Shown here: positions 34,805 through 45,197 of the stretch, piece by piece
How the letters are laid out: each line of letters begins with the position of its first letter
How positions within the stretch are numbered: position 1 is the stretch's first letter
DNA from: DATJOJ01 sp035507035
GTDB lineage: Bacteria; Acidobacteriota; Terriglobia; Terriglobales; Acidobacteriaceae
Reading direction: 5' to 3'
Length of the DNA stretch: 64,000 nt
Assembly: GCA_035507035.1 (NCBI GenBank)
Contig: DATJOJ010000052.1
Coordinates: 1-64,000 of the forward strand
Program-made: the position numbers and the translations under genes
The notes under the pieces: model-generated
What the model saw: only the letters and a program-made list of their open reading frames with translations
Database searches by the model: none
What the model was told of the DNA's origin: nothing

Positions 34805-36625
34805 GTGGAGGATCAAAACAACCTCGAAAACAACTGGCGGCAACGTTTAGCAGCTCTGCGAAACGTACCGCCGGTGCTGGGAATCGTCTGGAAATCCGGA
34901 CCGGTCGTGGTGTTGCTTGGGTTGATCGCCCGCGTGGCGGCTTCGCTTTTGCCGCTTGGGCTGCTGTGGATTACCAAGCTCATCATCGACGACATCGTTC
35001 ATTCTGTCGCGACTCACCAGCCGGTTCCGCACAATTTCTGGTATCTAGTGGGCGCGGAGTTCACGGTTGCTGCGCTGAGCGCGCTCCTAGCGCGCGGCAT
35101 GGACTTCCTGGACTCTCTTCTCGCCGACCGCTACATGCGGCACGTCAGCATTCGTGTGATGAAGCATGCGGCTGAACTAGATCTGGTCGCTTACGAAGAT
35201 CCGGTTTTTTATGACCGCCTGGAGCGGGCGCGAGTGCAGGCCACCGATCGGCTAGCCATGATTCAGCTGATCGGACGGCTGTGGCAGCAAGCGATCAGCG
35301 CGATTTTAATGTCCGTCTCGATCATGGTGTATTCACCGTGGTTGATGTTGCTGCTTGTGGCTGGCGTTATTCCGGCACTGCTCGGAGAAAGCCACTTCGC
35401 CTTCCTGGGGTATGCCAAAAATTTTCGCCAGACTCCCATCCGTCGCCAGCTGGATTATCTGCGTCAATTAGGGGGCAGCAAAGAGGCAGCAAAAGAACTC
35501 AAGCTGTTCAACCTGAGTGGGTTCCTTACCGAACGATTTACGCGTCTTTCCGATCAGATTTATGAGGAAGACGTTTCGCTAGCTCGTCGCCGGTTGGTGG
35601 CGGGATCGATCTTTTCGGTGATCGGCACGATGGGCTATTACTCGGCGTATGTGTTCGTGATCTGGCGAACGATCCAAGGCAAGCTAAGCATCGGCACACT
35701 GACGTTCCTGGCGGGCGCGATCCAGCAGGCGAGCTCAAGCATTCAGCAGATGTTCTCGACTTTGGCGAGCATCGCGGACCAGGCCTTGTTCCTCACCGAC
35801 CTGTTGGCGTTCCTGGAGATGAAGCCGACGATTCAATCGAAGCCGAATGCCCTGCCGGTGCCGCGTCCGATTCGGCGTGGTTTTGAGTTTCGTAACGTTT
35901 CGTTTCACTATCCGGGAAATCCCCGGCTGGTTTTGAATCGGTTGAACTTCCGGCTGGCGCCGGCCGAGCGTGTCGCGCTAATTGGGGAAAACGGGCAAGG
36001 AAAGACCACCATCGTGAAGCTCATTACCAGGCTTTACGATCCTACAGAAGGCGAGATTTTGCTCGATGGTGTTGATCTTCGCGAATACGATTTGGAAGAC
36101 CTCTACAGCGAGATCGGGGTTATTTTCCAGGATTTCATGCGGTATGAAATGAAGTCACGGGAAAACATCGCGGTGGGCCGTATCGAACAGATCGAGAACT
36201 TGGACCTTCTGCAGGGGGCGGCGCGCAAGAGTTTAGCCGACACGGTGATTCGCAATCTTCCGCAAGATTACGAACAAATGCTGGGACGGCGTTTCGAAGG
36301 AGGGGTTGATCTCTCGGGTGGGGAATGGCAAAAGATCGCCCTGGCGCGGGCCTATTTGCGGGATGCTCAGTTGCTGATTCTCGACGAGCCAACCGCCGCG
36401 CTCGATGCGCGCAGCGAACTGGAAGTGTTTCACCGCTTCGCGGAACTTACTACCGGGAAGATGGCGCTGTTGATTTCTCATCGCTTCTCCACCGTGCGCA
36501 TGGCCGATCGCATCGTGGTGTTGGAAAACGGCAACATAGCCGAGGAAGGTAGTCACGACGAATTGACCAACCTGGGCGGACGTTACGCCGAAATGTTCGA
36601 GATGCAAGCTGCCAGCTATCGTTAA
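34805..36625 (+). CDS. ABC transporter, fused permease and ATPase
   Basis: 606 residues from a GTG start with only a weak upstream RBS. Six membrane helices lie in the first ~310 residues, then an ATPase domain with Walker A 'GENGQGKTT' (~393), signature 'LSGGEW' (~502), Walker B 'LLILDEP' (~523) and the switch His ('ISHRF', ~557). Half-size exporters of this type work as homodimers. It lies 12 bases upstream of the GT84 gene, so export of that enzyme's glucan, as NdvA does for cyclic glucan, is a reasonable inference. Confidence 0.88.
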   Translation: MEDQNNLENNWRQRLAALRNVPPVLGIVWKSGPVVVLLGLIARVAASLLPLGLLWITKLIIDDIVHSVATHQPVPHNFWYLVGAEFTVAALSALLARGMDFLDSLLADRYMRHVSIRVMKHAAELDLVAYEDPVFYDRLERARVQATDRLAMIQLIGRLWQQAISAILMSVSIMVYSPWLMLLLVAGVIPALLGESHFAFLGYAKNFRQTPIRRQLDYLRQLGGSKEAAKELKLFNLSGFLTERFTRLSDQIYEEDVSLARRRLVAGSIFSVIGTMGYYSAYVFVIWRTIQGKLSIGTLTFLAGAIQQASSSIQQMFSTLASIADQALFLTDLLAFLEMKPTIQSKPNALPVPRPIRRGFEFRNVSFHYPGNPRLVLNRLNFRLAPAERVALIGENGQGKTTIVKLITRLYDPTEGEILLDGVDLREYDLEDLYSEIGVIFQDFMRYEMKSRENIAVGRIEQIENLDLLQGAARKSLADTVIRNLPQDYEQMLGRRFEGGVDLSGGEWQKIALARAYLRDAQLLILDEPTAALDARSELEVFHRFAELTTGKMALLISHRFSTVRMADRIVVLENGNIAEEGSHDELTNLGGRYAEMFEMQAASYR

Positions 36626-36637
36626 AAGGCAAAAGTC

Positions 36638-39600
36638 ATGCCAGGAGTGACTCGCTTGGAATTAGTGAGTGAGAAAATCGACGAAAAAAGTACGCCGGCG
36701 GTGAGCGAGGAAACCATCGCCCTGCGTATGAAGGCCAAAGAACTGGCCCAGAGCCTCGGGTGGTTGCCCAAGGTGCGATCGTCCGAATTTTTCTCTGAAC
36801 GGGCAAGCATATTGGCGGAGCGAATCGCGCCGGTTCTGCATCGGCTGCAGGCGCCGGTGCGGGGACCGATTTCGGAAGAACTGCAATCGCTGCGCGGCAA
36901 CCGCATGCTGCTGTCCGGCGAGTTGCAACGCTTCGGTGATGGATCCGGAATGGCGCAGGGGATTCCGCATGTTCGAACAGTTCGCGGCGAGACGGTTCCG
37001 CGCGCGTATGCGGTCGCAAAAGGCCTGTTGACTGCGACGGACTACAAGTTCAGCGAAGCAACTTTCAGCTCCTACGTCGAGGGATTTCAAGAATACACCC
37101 CGCTCGACATGAAAGAGCTATGGGTGCTGGTGTCAGCGGTGAGGCTGATCTTACTGGAGGAGACTACCAAGCGCGCGGCGCGAATCGTGGGCGGCGCCGA
37201 AGAACAGTCAGGAGTCGAGACATGCATTCGCAGTTTGCGGGAGGCGGGGCAGGCTTCCTGGAAAGAAATCATCGAGCCGTTGATTTTGTTCGATCGCGTC
37301 TTGAGGAACGATCCAGTTGGCGTATATGCCCGAATGGATTTCGCGAGCCGGGACCTGTATCGCTCCGAAATCGTCAATCTTGCCCAGCATTCCGATTGTA
37401 CCGAGCATGAAGTGGCCATTGCAGCAATGGAATTGGCAGAAGCGGCGCACGGCGTGCCGTGTCACAATGCGCGCGAGGCCGATCGTTATTCGCATATTGG
37501 CTACTACCTGGTTTCGGACGGCGTGGAGCTTCTACATCAGAAGATCGGATTCCGTGCGCCATTTGGCCAGCGAGTCCGCGCCTTCGTGAAGCAACATCCT
37601 GATGAGTTGTTTGTGCCGGCGATTGCGGTGCTGACGCTGGCCATCATGTCCACCATTCTTCTGCTGCTGACCGATCCAGGGAGTTCACCATACCTGATTC
37701 TTCTGGCTATGGTGGCGCTGTTGCTGCCTTGTTCGCAAAGCGCAGTGCAAGTGGTGAATTATCTGGTGACTTCGCTCCTCCAACCGCAGATTCTGCCCAA
37801 GATTAATTTTTCGAAAGGCATCCCTGATGGTTGCGTCACGATGGTTGCGGTTCCGACGCTTCTTCTGAGCGAAACTCAGGTGCGCCGACTAGTGGACGAT
37901 CTTGAAGTAAGATTTCTCGGCAACCACGACCCCAACTTGCATTTTGCGCTGCTGAGCGACCTTCCGGATTCACCAGCGCAGGCGCGCGAAGATGATCCGC
38001 TGGTGAGTTTATGTGCGTCTCTGATCACTGCTTTGAACGAGAAATATGCCGATCAGAAGATGGGGTCGTTTTTTCTGTTCCACCGTCACCGAGTTTATAA
38101 CCCCCGAGAACGGGTGTGGATGGGATGGGAGCGCAAGCGCGGGAAACTGCTCGACCTGAATAAACTGCTGCTCCAGCAACATGACAGTTTTCCGGTGAAG
38201 GTCGGCGAGCTTTCGATCCTGCCGCAGGTGCGCTTCGTGATCACGCTGGATGCCGACACGGAATTGCCGCGCGGGTCGGCGCATCGCATGGTCGGCGCGC
38301 TCGCACATCCATTGAATCAAGCGATTATTGATCCGGAAAACAACATTGTTGTCGCCGGCTACGGAATTTTGCAGCCCCGGGTCGGAGTCAGCGTGCAAAG
38401 CGCTGCCCGATCACGACTGGCAAAAATTTATTCCGGGCAAACCGGGCTGGACATTTATACCTGCGCCGTCTCGGATGTATACCAGGACCTTTATGGCGAA
38501 GGCACTTTTGCAGGGAAGGGAATTTATGAAGTGAAGGTTCTGCAACAAGTGCTTGAGGGGCGATTCCCGCGCAATGCCCTGCTCAGTCACGATCTGATCG
38601 AGGGAGCGTATGCGCGCGCCGGATTAGTCAGCGACATTCAGATCATTGAAGACTACCCGTCGCACTACAGTGCCTACAACCGGCGCAAACATCGCTGGCT
38701 GCGCGGCGATTGGCAGATCGCAGAATGGCTGGGGCCGAAGGTTCGCGACGAAATGGGGCGTCAAATCGACAATCCCCTCCGGCTCATCTCGCAGTGGAAG
38801 ATTTTGGACAATCTGCGCCGCAGCCTGGTTGAGCCGGCGACATTTCTATTACTGGTGCTAGGTTGGCTGGCGTTGCCGGGCCAGCCACGCTGGTGGACGC
38901 TTGCGACGATCTGCATATTGTTTGTTCCGGCGTGGTGCCGCGCTGTGTTTGCTTTGGTGCGTGCTGCAACGGATCGCAGTTGGGAGACCGCACGGGCAGC
39001 GGTGAAGGGGTTGTTTGCCGCCAATGTCAGCGTATTTCTCACGCTGACGTTCTTGGCTCACCAGATGTTGCTGTCGATTGATGCGATGATTCGCACGCTG
39101 GTGCGTCGCATGGTGACGCAGCAACGACTGCTGCAGTGGGAGACCGCGGCGGAAGCCGAGCTCGGAAGCCAGACCCGAACCCCGGTGGAAGACTACTTGG
39201 ATTGGACGCCCGCTCTGGCTTTGGGTATGGGATTGCTGATTTGGTCGCTGCATCGCGGTGCCTTGGCATCTGCATTTCCCATTCTTCTGCTATGGGCCGG
39301 GAGCAAATGGGTCTCGGTATGGCTGAACCTGTCGCCGAATCCGCCGCGAGCTCAAATATCCGAAAAAGATCGTGCGTTTTTGCGTGGCGCGGCACTGCGG
39401 ACATGGCGGTATTTCGCTGAGTTCAGCAATGAAGAACACAACTGGTTAATTCCTGATAACGTGCAGGGGGAACCGTTGCGAATTGCACCGCGCTTGTCGC
39501 CCACGAACCTGGGAATTCTGTTCAACGTGCGCCAGGTGGCTTGCAGCATGGGTTATCTGACGGTTCCCGAGTTTGTCGATCTGACCCAGAAAACGCTCGC

Positions 39601-41113
39601 CTCCGTCGCTAAGCTCGATCGTTATCGCGGGCACATTTTCAATTGGTACGACACTAGAACGCTCGAGGCGTTGACGCCTCGGTTTGTTTCCACCGTGGAT
39701 AATGGCAACCTGCTCGCGTCGCTGTGGACCTTAGAGCAGGGCTGCCTGGAACTGATTCGAAAGCCGATTCTGCAACCCGCTTTGGCGGATGGCCTGATCG
39801 ATCACCTGCGAGTTCTCATGGAGTCTCGAGCTCTACCACGCAAGGCGTTTTCGTCAGCGGATCGGGCAGTACAAAGAAAGAACTGGCAGTGGGCGCTGGA
39901 TGGGCCAGATGGCGTTTTCGGAGATATCTCGGCGTCGGCCTCATCCACGGGAGGAACGGACATTCCATGGTTCAGCGAGCAGGCACGAGCTCGCCTAAAC
40001 GCCATCCAGCAGACAGTTCGATTGTATGCACCTTGGCTGCTGCCGGAATTTGGTCCGGTCATCGGAGCCGGCGCGGAGACCCAGTGGGGAAACGTCGCCC
40101 TGGAATCCATTCCAGATTTCATCGATCGTTTTTCAGCGGGCCTCCAGGCGGATACCAATCTCCAATCGTCGGAACAGGTCAGCGAGTTGTCACGGCGATT
40201 GCTTGAGTTATTGCCGGAGGCGCGCGTTTTATCAGTGGAACTGATTCAACAGCTGCGCGCGATGGCAGGAGAAGCTCGCAAGCTGGCCAACGAAATGGAT
40301 TTCAAGTTTCTGTTGCATCCGCAGCGAAAACTGCTCTCCATCGGCTTCGACGTGGAATCTCGGCAGTTGAACGCTGCGTGTTATGACCTGCTGGCGTCGG
40401 AGGCACGAACGGCGGTTTTTGTTGCGACCGCAAAGGATGACATTCCGCAGGAAACCTGGTTCCGGTTGGGGCGGCCGCAAACGCTGGACCACGGGCGTCC
40501 GGTGCTGATGTCCTGGACTGGAACGATGTTTGAATACCTGATGCCTTTCATTTGGCTGCGGAGTTTCCCCAATACCCTGCTGGAACGATCACGCGATGCA
40601 GCGGTACGGGCGCAGCGAGCCTACACTGTATCTCGAGGCATTCCGTGGGGGATCTCCGAATCCTCTTGTGCTAAGAAAGACGATTTGGGCAACTACGCTT
40701 ATATGGCCTTTGGCATTCCCCGGCTGGCGATTCAGAAGGGGGAAATGAATGCGCTTGTCATTTCTCCTTACTCGACGTTCCTGGCCTTGCCGGTTAATTC
40801 GTTGGAGGCGTTGCAGAATCTGCAGCGGATGAGCGATCTGGGCTGGGTCGGGCCGTACGGATTTTATGAGTCGGCGGACTACAGCCTCGGGCCGGGGCGG
40901 CTGTGGGGAAAGAAGCCGCAACTGGTGCATTGCTGGATGGCGCATCACCAGGGCATGAGCCTGCTTGCGCTGGCCAATTTCCTGGAAGATGGCATGGTGG
41001 AAAACTGGTTTCACCGTGAGCCACGGGTGCAGGCGACGGAGTTGTTGCTGCAAGAGAAGCCGGTCGCATACGTGCCTGCACGGCTGGAGAAACTGGGGAC
41101 GACGGCAGCATGA
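36638..41113 (+). CDS. GT84 cyclic beta-1,2-glucan synthase-like protein lacking the phosphorylase domain
   Basis: 1491 residues. N-terminal helical region, membrane helices ~326-378, then a GT2-like core (~400-700) with 'VAVPTLLLSETQVRRLV', 'ITLDADTELPRG' (DxD, ~535) and 'RRKHRWLRGDWQ' (~681). More membrane helices follow (~727-897), then a glucoamylase-like (PF10091-type) domain from ~911 to the end ('DNGNLLASLWTLEQG', 'GISESSCAKKDD', 'HCWMAHHQGMS'). NdvB and Cgs of Rhizobiales and Brucella are ~2800 residues because of an added C-terminal GH94 phosphorylase that controls chain length; it is absent here and the stop is clean. Product probably beta-1,2-glucan, cyclic or linear. The ABC exporter gene precedes it. 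Confidence 0.85.
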   Translation: MPGVTRLELVSEKIDEKSTPAVSEETIALRMKAKELAQSLGWLPKVRSSEFFSERASILAERIAPVLHRLQAPVRGPISEELQSLRGNRMLLSGELQRFGDGSGMAQGIPHVRTVRGETVPRAYAVAKGLLTATDYKFSEATFSSYVEGFQEYTPLDMKELWVLVSAVRLILLEETTKRAARIVGGAEEQSGVETCIRSLREAGQASWKEIIEPLILFDRVLRNDPVGVYARMDFASRDLYRSEIVNLAQHSDCTEHEVAIAAMELAEAAHGVPCHNAREADRYSHIGYYLVSDGVELLHQKIGFRAPFGQRVRAFVKQHPDELFVPAIAVLTLAIMSTILLLLTDPGSSPYLILLAMVALLLPCSQSAVQVVNYLVTSLLQPQILPKINFSKGIPDGCVTMVAVPTLLLSETQVRRLVDDLEVRFLGNHDPNLHFALLSDLPDSPAQAREDDPLVSLCASLITALNEKYADQKMGSFFLFHRHRVYNPRERVWMGWERKRGKLLDLNKLLLQQHDSFPVKVGELSILPQVRFVITLDADTELPRGSAHRMVGALAHPLNQAIIDPENNIVVAGYGILQPRVGVSVQSAARSRLAKIYSGQTGLDIYTCAVSDVYQDLYGEGTFAGKGIYEVKVLQQVLEGRFPRNALLSHDLIEGAYARAGLVSDIQIIEDYPSHYSAYNRRKHRWLRGDWQIAEWLGPKVRDEMGRQIDNPLRLISQWKILDNLRRSLVEPATFLLLVLGWLALPGQPRWWTLATICILFVPAWCRAVFALVRAATDRSWETARAAVKGLFAANVSVFLTLTFLAHQMLLSIDAMIRTLVRRMVTQQRLLQWETAAEAELGSQTRTPVEDYLDWTPALALGMGLLIWSLHRGALASAFPILLLWAGSKWVSVWLNLSPNPPRAQISEKDRAFLRGAALRTWRYFAEFSNEEHNWLIPDNVQGEPLRIAPRLSPTNLGILFNVRQVACSMGYLTVPEFVDLTQKTLASVAKLDRYRGHIFNWYDTRTLEALTPRFVSTVDNGNLLASLWTLEQGCLELIRKPILQPALADGLIDHLRVLMESRALPRKAFSSADRAVQRKNWQWALDGPDGVFGDISASASSTGGTDIPWFSEQARARLNAIQQTVRLYAPWLLPEFGPVIGAGAETQWGNVALESIPDFIDRFSAGLQADTNLQSSEQVSELSRRLLELLPEARVLSVELIQQLRAMAGEARKLANEMDFKFLLHPQRKLLSIGFDVESRQLNAACYDLLASEARTAVFVATAKDDIPQETWFRLGRPQTLDHGRPVLMSWTGTMFEYLMPFIWLRSFPNTLLERSRDAAVRAQRAYTVSRGIPWGISESSCAKKDDLGNYAYMAFGIPRLAIQKGEMNALVISPYSTFLALPVNSLEALQNLQRMSDLGWVGPYGFYESADYSLGPGRLWGKKPQLVHCWMAHHQGMSLLALANFLEDGMVENWFHREPRVQATELLLQEKPVAYVPARLEKLGTTAA

Positions 41114-41141
41114 GGGTCCGTCGCCAACTTGCCGGTGATCG

Positions 41142-42644
41142 ATGAATCTCATCTCGAAAACTGCTCTACTGACAGTGGGTTTAGCTTTGCTTCCGTTATT
41201 GGCTTCTTCCCAAGCATCGCCAACTGATGTAATCGTCATTGACGCGAGTGCGCCCTCGCACGCGTTCCCGCACTTCTGGGAGCAAATGTTTGGCTCGGGG
41301 CGGGCGATCCTCAGCCTGCGCGAGAGCTATCGCCGCGACCTGCAGGCGGTGAAACAGATCACCGATTTTCAATACGTGCGATTCCACGCTATTTTTCATG
41401 ATGAAGTTGGGGTCTACGACGAAGACGCAGCCGGCAACCCTATCTACAATTTTTCCTACGTCGATCAAATTTACGATGGACTTCTCGCCAATGGGGTAAA
41501 ACCATTTGTCGAATTGAGTTTCATGCCCCAAAAGTTGGCTTCGAAGCCAATTCTGCACGCCTTCTGGTACAAGCAAAATATTTCGCCGCCAAAGGATTGG
41601 GGCAAGTGGGATGACCTGATCACGGCTTTCACCAAGCACCTGGTTGGTCGTTATGGAATCGACGAAGTCAGCCAGTGGTATTTCGAAGTCTGGAACGAAC
41701 CCAATATTGATTTTTGGGCGGGAGACCCGAAGCAGGAGACCTATTGGGAACTCTACGACCATACGGCCCGTGCGGTGAAGGCGGTGAATGGTCGCCTCCG
41801 CGTGGGAGGGCCAGCAACGGCGCAGGCAGCGTGGGTGGACGCGTTCATTGAGCATTGCGCGACCAACAAGGTTCCGGTTGATTTCGTTTCGACGCATGTC
41901 TATGGAGATGACACAGCCAAAGATGTTTTCGGCACGAACGAAGAAATCCCCAGGAATCAGATGGTGTGCCGCGCGGCAAGTAAAGTTTCTGAACAGATCA
42001 AACACTCTCCGATGCCCGATTTGCCCTTGATTTTCAGTGAGTACAACGCCACGTACATGAATAAAACGGAAATCACGGATTCGTCCTTCATGGGCCCTTG
42101 GCTGGGTGACACGATTCGACAATGCGACGGTCTCACCAAAATGATGTCCTACTGGACTTTTTCTGATGTCTTCGAAGAGCAAGGCGTGGTCAAAACGCCA
42201 TTCTATGGGGGCTATGGAGTAATTGCGGAAGATGACATTCCCAAGCCGGCGTTTAATGCTTTCAAACTTTTGCATGGGCTGGGAGACCAGCGGATCGACG
42301 CAGCATCGGATTCCGTTCTTGTGACGCGGAGAAGGGACGGCACATTGGTCCTGGCGATTTGGAACTATGCGCCGCCGGAGGGTGGCGGTTCGCCTCGAAC
42401 TTTTTCGCTTCGCTTCAAGGGCCTGAAGGCCAAACAGGCAGCGATCACGTTCGTCGATCGCGAGCACGGAGATGTTCGCGATGCTTACGAAAAAATGGGA
42501 TCACCGCGCTATCCAACGCAAGCGCAGATTCAGGAACTTCGCCGGGCGGCGGAGTTGCCGTCTCCTGAAACCCGCAAGCTAAAAAATAATGCCCTGGACT
42601 TGACCCTGCCGGCGCAGGGATTGGCGACCATTGAAGTAAGGTGA
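41142..42644 (+). CDS. Secreted glycoside hydrolase, GH39-like
   Basis: 500 residues. Signal peptide ~1-25. The (beta/alpha)8 domain has 'FEVWNEPNIDFW' with the acid/base Glu at 186 and 'LIFSEYNATY' with the nucleophile Glu at 300, the GH39/clan A arrangement (beta-xylosidase or related activity). A C-terminal beta domain follows ('GTLVLAIWNYAPPEGG'). It starts 28 bases after the GT84 stop and may be in the same operon. Its true substrate may be the locus glycan; this is not shown. Convergent with the GH144-like gene 11 bases away. Confidence 0.85.
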   Translation: MNLISKTALLTVGLALLPLLASSQASPTDVIVIDASAPSHAFPHFWEQMFGSGRAILSLRESYRRDLQAVKQITDFQYVRFHAIFHDEVGVYDEDAAGNPIYNFSYVDQIYDGLLANGVKPFVELSFMPQKLASKPILHAFWYKQNISPPKDWGKWDDLITAFTKHLVGRYGIDEVSQWYFEVWNEPNIDFWAGDPKQETYWELYDHTARAVKAVNGRLRVGGPATAQAAWVDAFIEHCATNKVPVDFVSTHVYGDDTAKDVFGTNEEIPRNQMVCRAASKVSEQIKHSPMPDLPLIFSEYNATYMNKTEITDSSFMGPWLGDTIRQCDGLTKMMSYWTFSDVFEEQGVVKTPFYGGYGVIAEDDIPKPAFNAFKLLHGLGDQRIDAASDSVLVTRRRDGTLVLAIWNYAPPEGGGSPRTFSLRFKGLKAKQAAITFVDREHGDVRDAYEKMGSPRYPTQAQIQELRRAAELPSPETRKLKNNALDLTLPAQGLATIEVR

Positions 42645-42655
42645 GAGCGGCTTCG

Positions 42656-44065
42656 TCAACCAGCCTGAGCTCCAGGCTTGTACGCATGAAATCCTGCGCG
42701 TTGCATTCCGCGCTGCGCCTCCTGGTTCTTCATGAAGGTGTCCCACACGAAACTGGTGCGAGCGTTCTCCGCCATCAGCATGGTGATCCCGGTGTCGATG
42801 CCGACGACATCATTGTCGTACCAGTTATGTAGCGGATTGAAGGCGTCGACAAAGCCGTATCGGCACCAGGCATTACCGGCATAGTTTTTCTTGATCGTCC
42901 GCAGCACACGCATAGTTTCCTGCGGCAGGAAGGGCAGGGAACCGCCGGCCGCGCAGGGCACGATTGTGCCATCGATTGGGCCCATCGAAGGTGGCCCGCC
43001 CCAAATTACGTAGCCTCGCTGTGAATCGGAAGCCGTGATTCCCCACAAATCTTCGCTGTAATCGGGGAACTGCTTTGCCAGTTCGATGCAGAAAAGCCGG
43101 TGCACATACGTGGCAATCCTCGAATTCTCGAAATAGTCGGCGTATTTGTCGCGCTTATTGCGAAAGTCGAACCAGGCCTGAGAATACTGATGGACGAACA
43201 AAGGCGCGAACGAACCGATGTAGCGCAGGCCATCGTACTCGAAGATGGTGCGCTTCCACGCATCCCAGGTTTCGGGACGCAGAGGATGAGAAAACGACCC
43301 CATCCCAAGGAGATAAATCATCATTAACTCGCTGTAGTAATCCCAGCGATAAGAGAGGAAGCCCATCTCCGGGGTCCAACCCTGGGGAAGCAGGGAAGTG
43401 TCTTCGGAGAGCCAGGACCAATCGACACGGTTGAAAATCTCGAAGGCCAGCCGGCTGATCTCGGAGTGTTCTTCGAAGTGCTGGCGGCAAGTCAGCATTC
43501 CGCAAAGAAGAATCGCAGTATCGACGGACGAGACTTCCGAATCCCACATGCGTTCTCCGGTGTTGATGTTAGCGAAGTGGAAGAAAAAACCGCGATGAGT
43601 TGGCAGCTTCTTCCATAGGAACCGCAGTGTGGCAAGCACGCGATTGCGGGCATCATTGCGAGAGACGTAGCCGCGTTTCTGACCAATGCATAGGGCGGTG
43701 AGGCCAAAACCAGTGGCGGCGATGCTGGCGGCGATGGTGTTGTCCTGAGCTCGCACGTTGCAACGATCTTTGACAAGCCCGGTCTGGGGATTGGCCTGTT
43801 CCCAGAAATATAGAAAGTTGGCTTTTTCCAACTCCTCCAGAAACTGATCATCCTCCGGGGTGAGCGTGGTCATGGGAGGAAGCGTGGCGGGATAGGTCGG
43901 GCTGCTCGACGAAGCAAATGATGGGAGTATTCCCGAGCGAGCAAAAGGCAATGCGAGTCCGGCGAAAGCCAGCCTGCGAAGAAAAGTCCGGCGTGACAGA
44001 AGTCCGGAACCAGTACCGCTTTCACCCACGGAACCAATTCTAGGTTTTCTTAGGCTCGTGACCAC
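42656..44065 (-). CDS. Tat-exported glucoamylase/GH144-like hydrolase
   Basis: 469 residues from a GTG with AGAGG upstream. The Tat motif S24-R25-R26-T27-F28-L29 is followed by a hydrophobic stretch, so it is exported folded. The catalytic domain is an (alpha/alpha)6 barrel of the PF10091 type shared with GH144 endo-beta-1,2-glucanases ('LYFWEQANPQTGLVKDR', 'RWDYYSELMMIYLLGMGS', 'NWYDNDVVGIDTGITMLM'). It resembles the C-terminal region of the GT84 protein, so it could cut or remodel the same glucan. Bordered by convergent GH39 and divergent 44188. Confidence 0.82.
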   Translation of the reverse strand: MVTSLRKPRIGSVGESGTGSGLLSRRTFLRRLAFAGLALPFARSGILPSFASSSSPTYPATLPPMTTLTPEDDQFLEELEKANFLYFWEQANPQTGLVKDRCNVRAQDNTIAASIAATGFGLTALCIGQKRGYVSRNDARNRVLATLRFLWKKLPTHRGFFFHFANINTGERMWDSEVSSVDTAILLCGMLTCRQHFEEHSEISRLAFEIFNRVDWSWLSEDTSLLPQGWTPEMGFLSYRWDYYSELMMIYLLGMGSFSHPLRPETWDAWKRTIFEYDGLRYIGSFAPLFVHQYSQAWFDFRNKRDKYADYFENSRIATYVHRLFCIELAKQFPDYSEDLWGITASDSQRGYVIWGGPPSMGPIDGTIVPCAAGGSLPFLPQETMRVLRTIKKNYAGNAWCRYGFVDAFNPLHNWYDNDVVGIDTGITMLMAENARTSFVWDTFMKNQEAQRGMQRAGFHAYKPGAQAG

Positions 44066-44187
44066 ACCTCTATCAATTGGAGAAAATTGAAACTAAGAAC
44101 TCCATTGTTGCCGCTCTTGCTGATAATGTCATTTAGGAGACTGCGGACCCAGAATCGGCATCCAACGTCGAGGTCGAACTCCCTAAG

Positions 44188-45186
44188 ATGCAGGTTTCGA
44201 GATGGAAGGTTGCGGTTTGGCTTGCCGTCATTGCAGGTGGGGTTGTGCTGACGGTTGCAATCGTGCGCCATATCCATAGAACTTACCAAATTACGCTGCA
44301 AGGCGCGATTATCCGGCAAGACAAAGATCCGAACAAACAATTACCCATAGCCAACGTTCGAATTACGGCGATCACGGGTTTCAACACCAGTACGACGAAG
44401 TCGGATTCGTCCGGTTTTTTTGCCGTGACCTTGCCGCGGGGATTTCGGCGGAAACAGCCGGTAGTGCTCAAGTTTAGCCATCCGGATTACCACGCGCTCA
44501 CGCTGAACGAATTCGTCGCAGACAAGCTCTACATCGTGCCCCTTCAGCCAATTTCGGTTGAGCAGCCCCCGGCGACGCAGCATCCCGACGCATTGGTTTC
44601 AAACGTTCGGATTCGTTACTCGGTGAAGACGACCACAACCGCGGATGTCGGCAGCGCGGTGAAAACGTTTGAAGTGCGCAATACCGGGAATGTTCCGTGT
44701 CATCGTCAGTTTCCATGCTCGCCCGATGGCAAATGGAAAGCCACGATAGGCTCGACGTCACTCGATGCCGGACCAGGGAACCAGTTCCGCAATGCCCGTA
44801 CCACCTGTCTCGCCGGACCCTGTCCGTTTTCCAAGATCGAAGACCAGAATCTTTCGAGGGATGGGCGTGTTTTGAATGTTTCGGCCCGAGTCTGGTCCGA
44901 CACCGTGACGTTCATAGTAGAGGCGGAGGTAGTACATCCCGGAGTCAGCGACATGGTGCGCGATTCCTACCCGGTGATTTTCGGGAGAACCGTGACTTTC
45001 AGCTTACCAGTGGCGGCGGAGGGCCCCAGTATAGAGGCGGAGATCAATGGACAGGCGATTGTATTTCCTCTCGGTCCCGACCTGTTTCTCGGTTGGGCGC
45101 AATGCACGTTGGGGCTCAGCGAAGAGCAAAACAAGGTCTATCGCTGTGAACTGAAGTCGGGCTATCGCTTTAAAGAAGGGAAGTGA
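44188..45186 (+). CDS. Membrane-anchored protein with carboxypeptidase-like regulatory domain
   Basis: 332 residues. A single N-terminal membrane helix (~8-26) is followed by a carboxypeptidase-regulatory-like beta domain ('GAIIRQDKDPNKQLPIANVRIT', 'SDSSGFFAVTLPRG') and an all-beta region with several Cys ('VPCHRQFPCSPDG', 'TCLAGPCPF') that could form disulfides outside the cell. Function unknown. Convergent with the receiver gene at 45198. Confidence 0.65.
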   Translation: MQVSRWKVAVWLAVIAGGVVLTVAIVRHIHRTYQITLQGAIIRQDKDPNKQLPIANVRITAITGFNTSTTKSDSSGFFAVTLPRGFRRKQPVVLKFSHPDYHALTLNEFVADKLYIVPLQPISVEQPPATQHPDALVSNVRIRYSVKTTTTADVGSAVKTFEVRNTGNVPCHRQFPCSPDGKWKATIGSTSLDAGPGNQFRNARTTCLAGPCPFSKIEDQNLSRDGRVLNVSARVWSDTVTFIVEAEVVHPGVSDMVRDSYPVIFGRTVTFSLPVAAEGPSIEAEINGQAIVFPLGPDLFLGWAQCTLGLSEEQNKVYRCELKSGYRFKEGK

Positions 45187-45197
45187 AGTGAGGTGGT

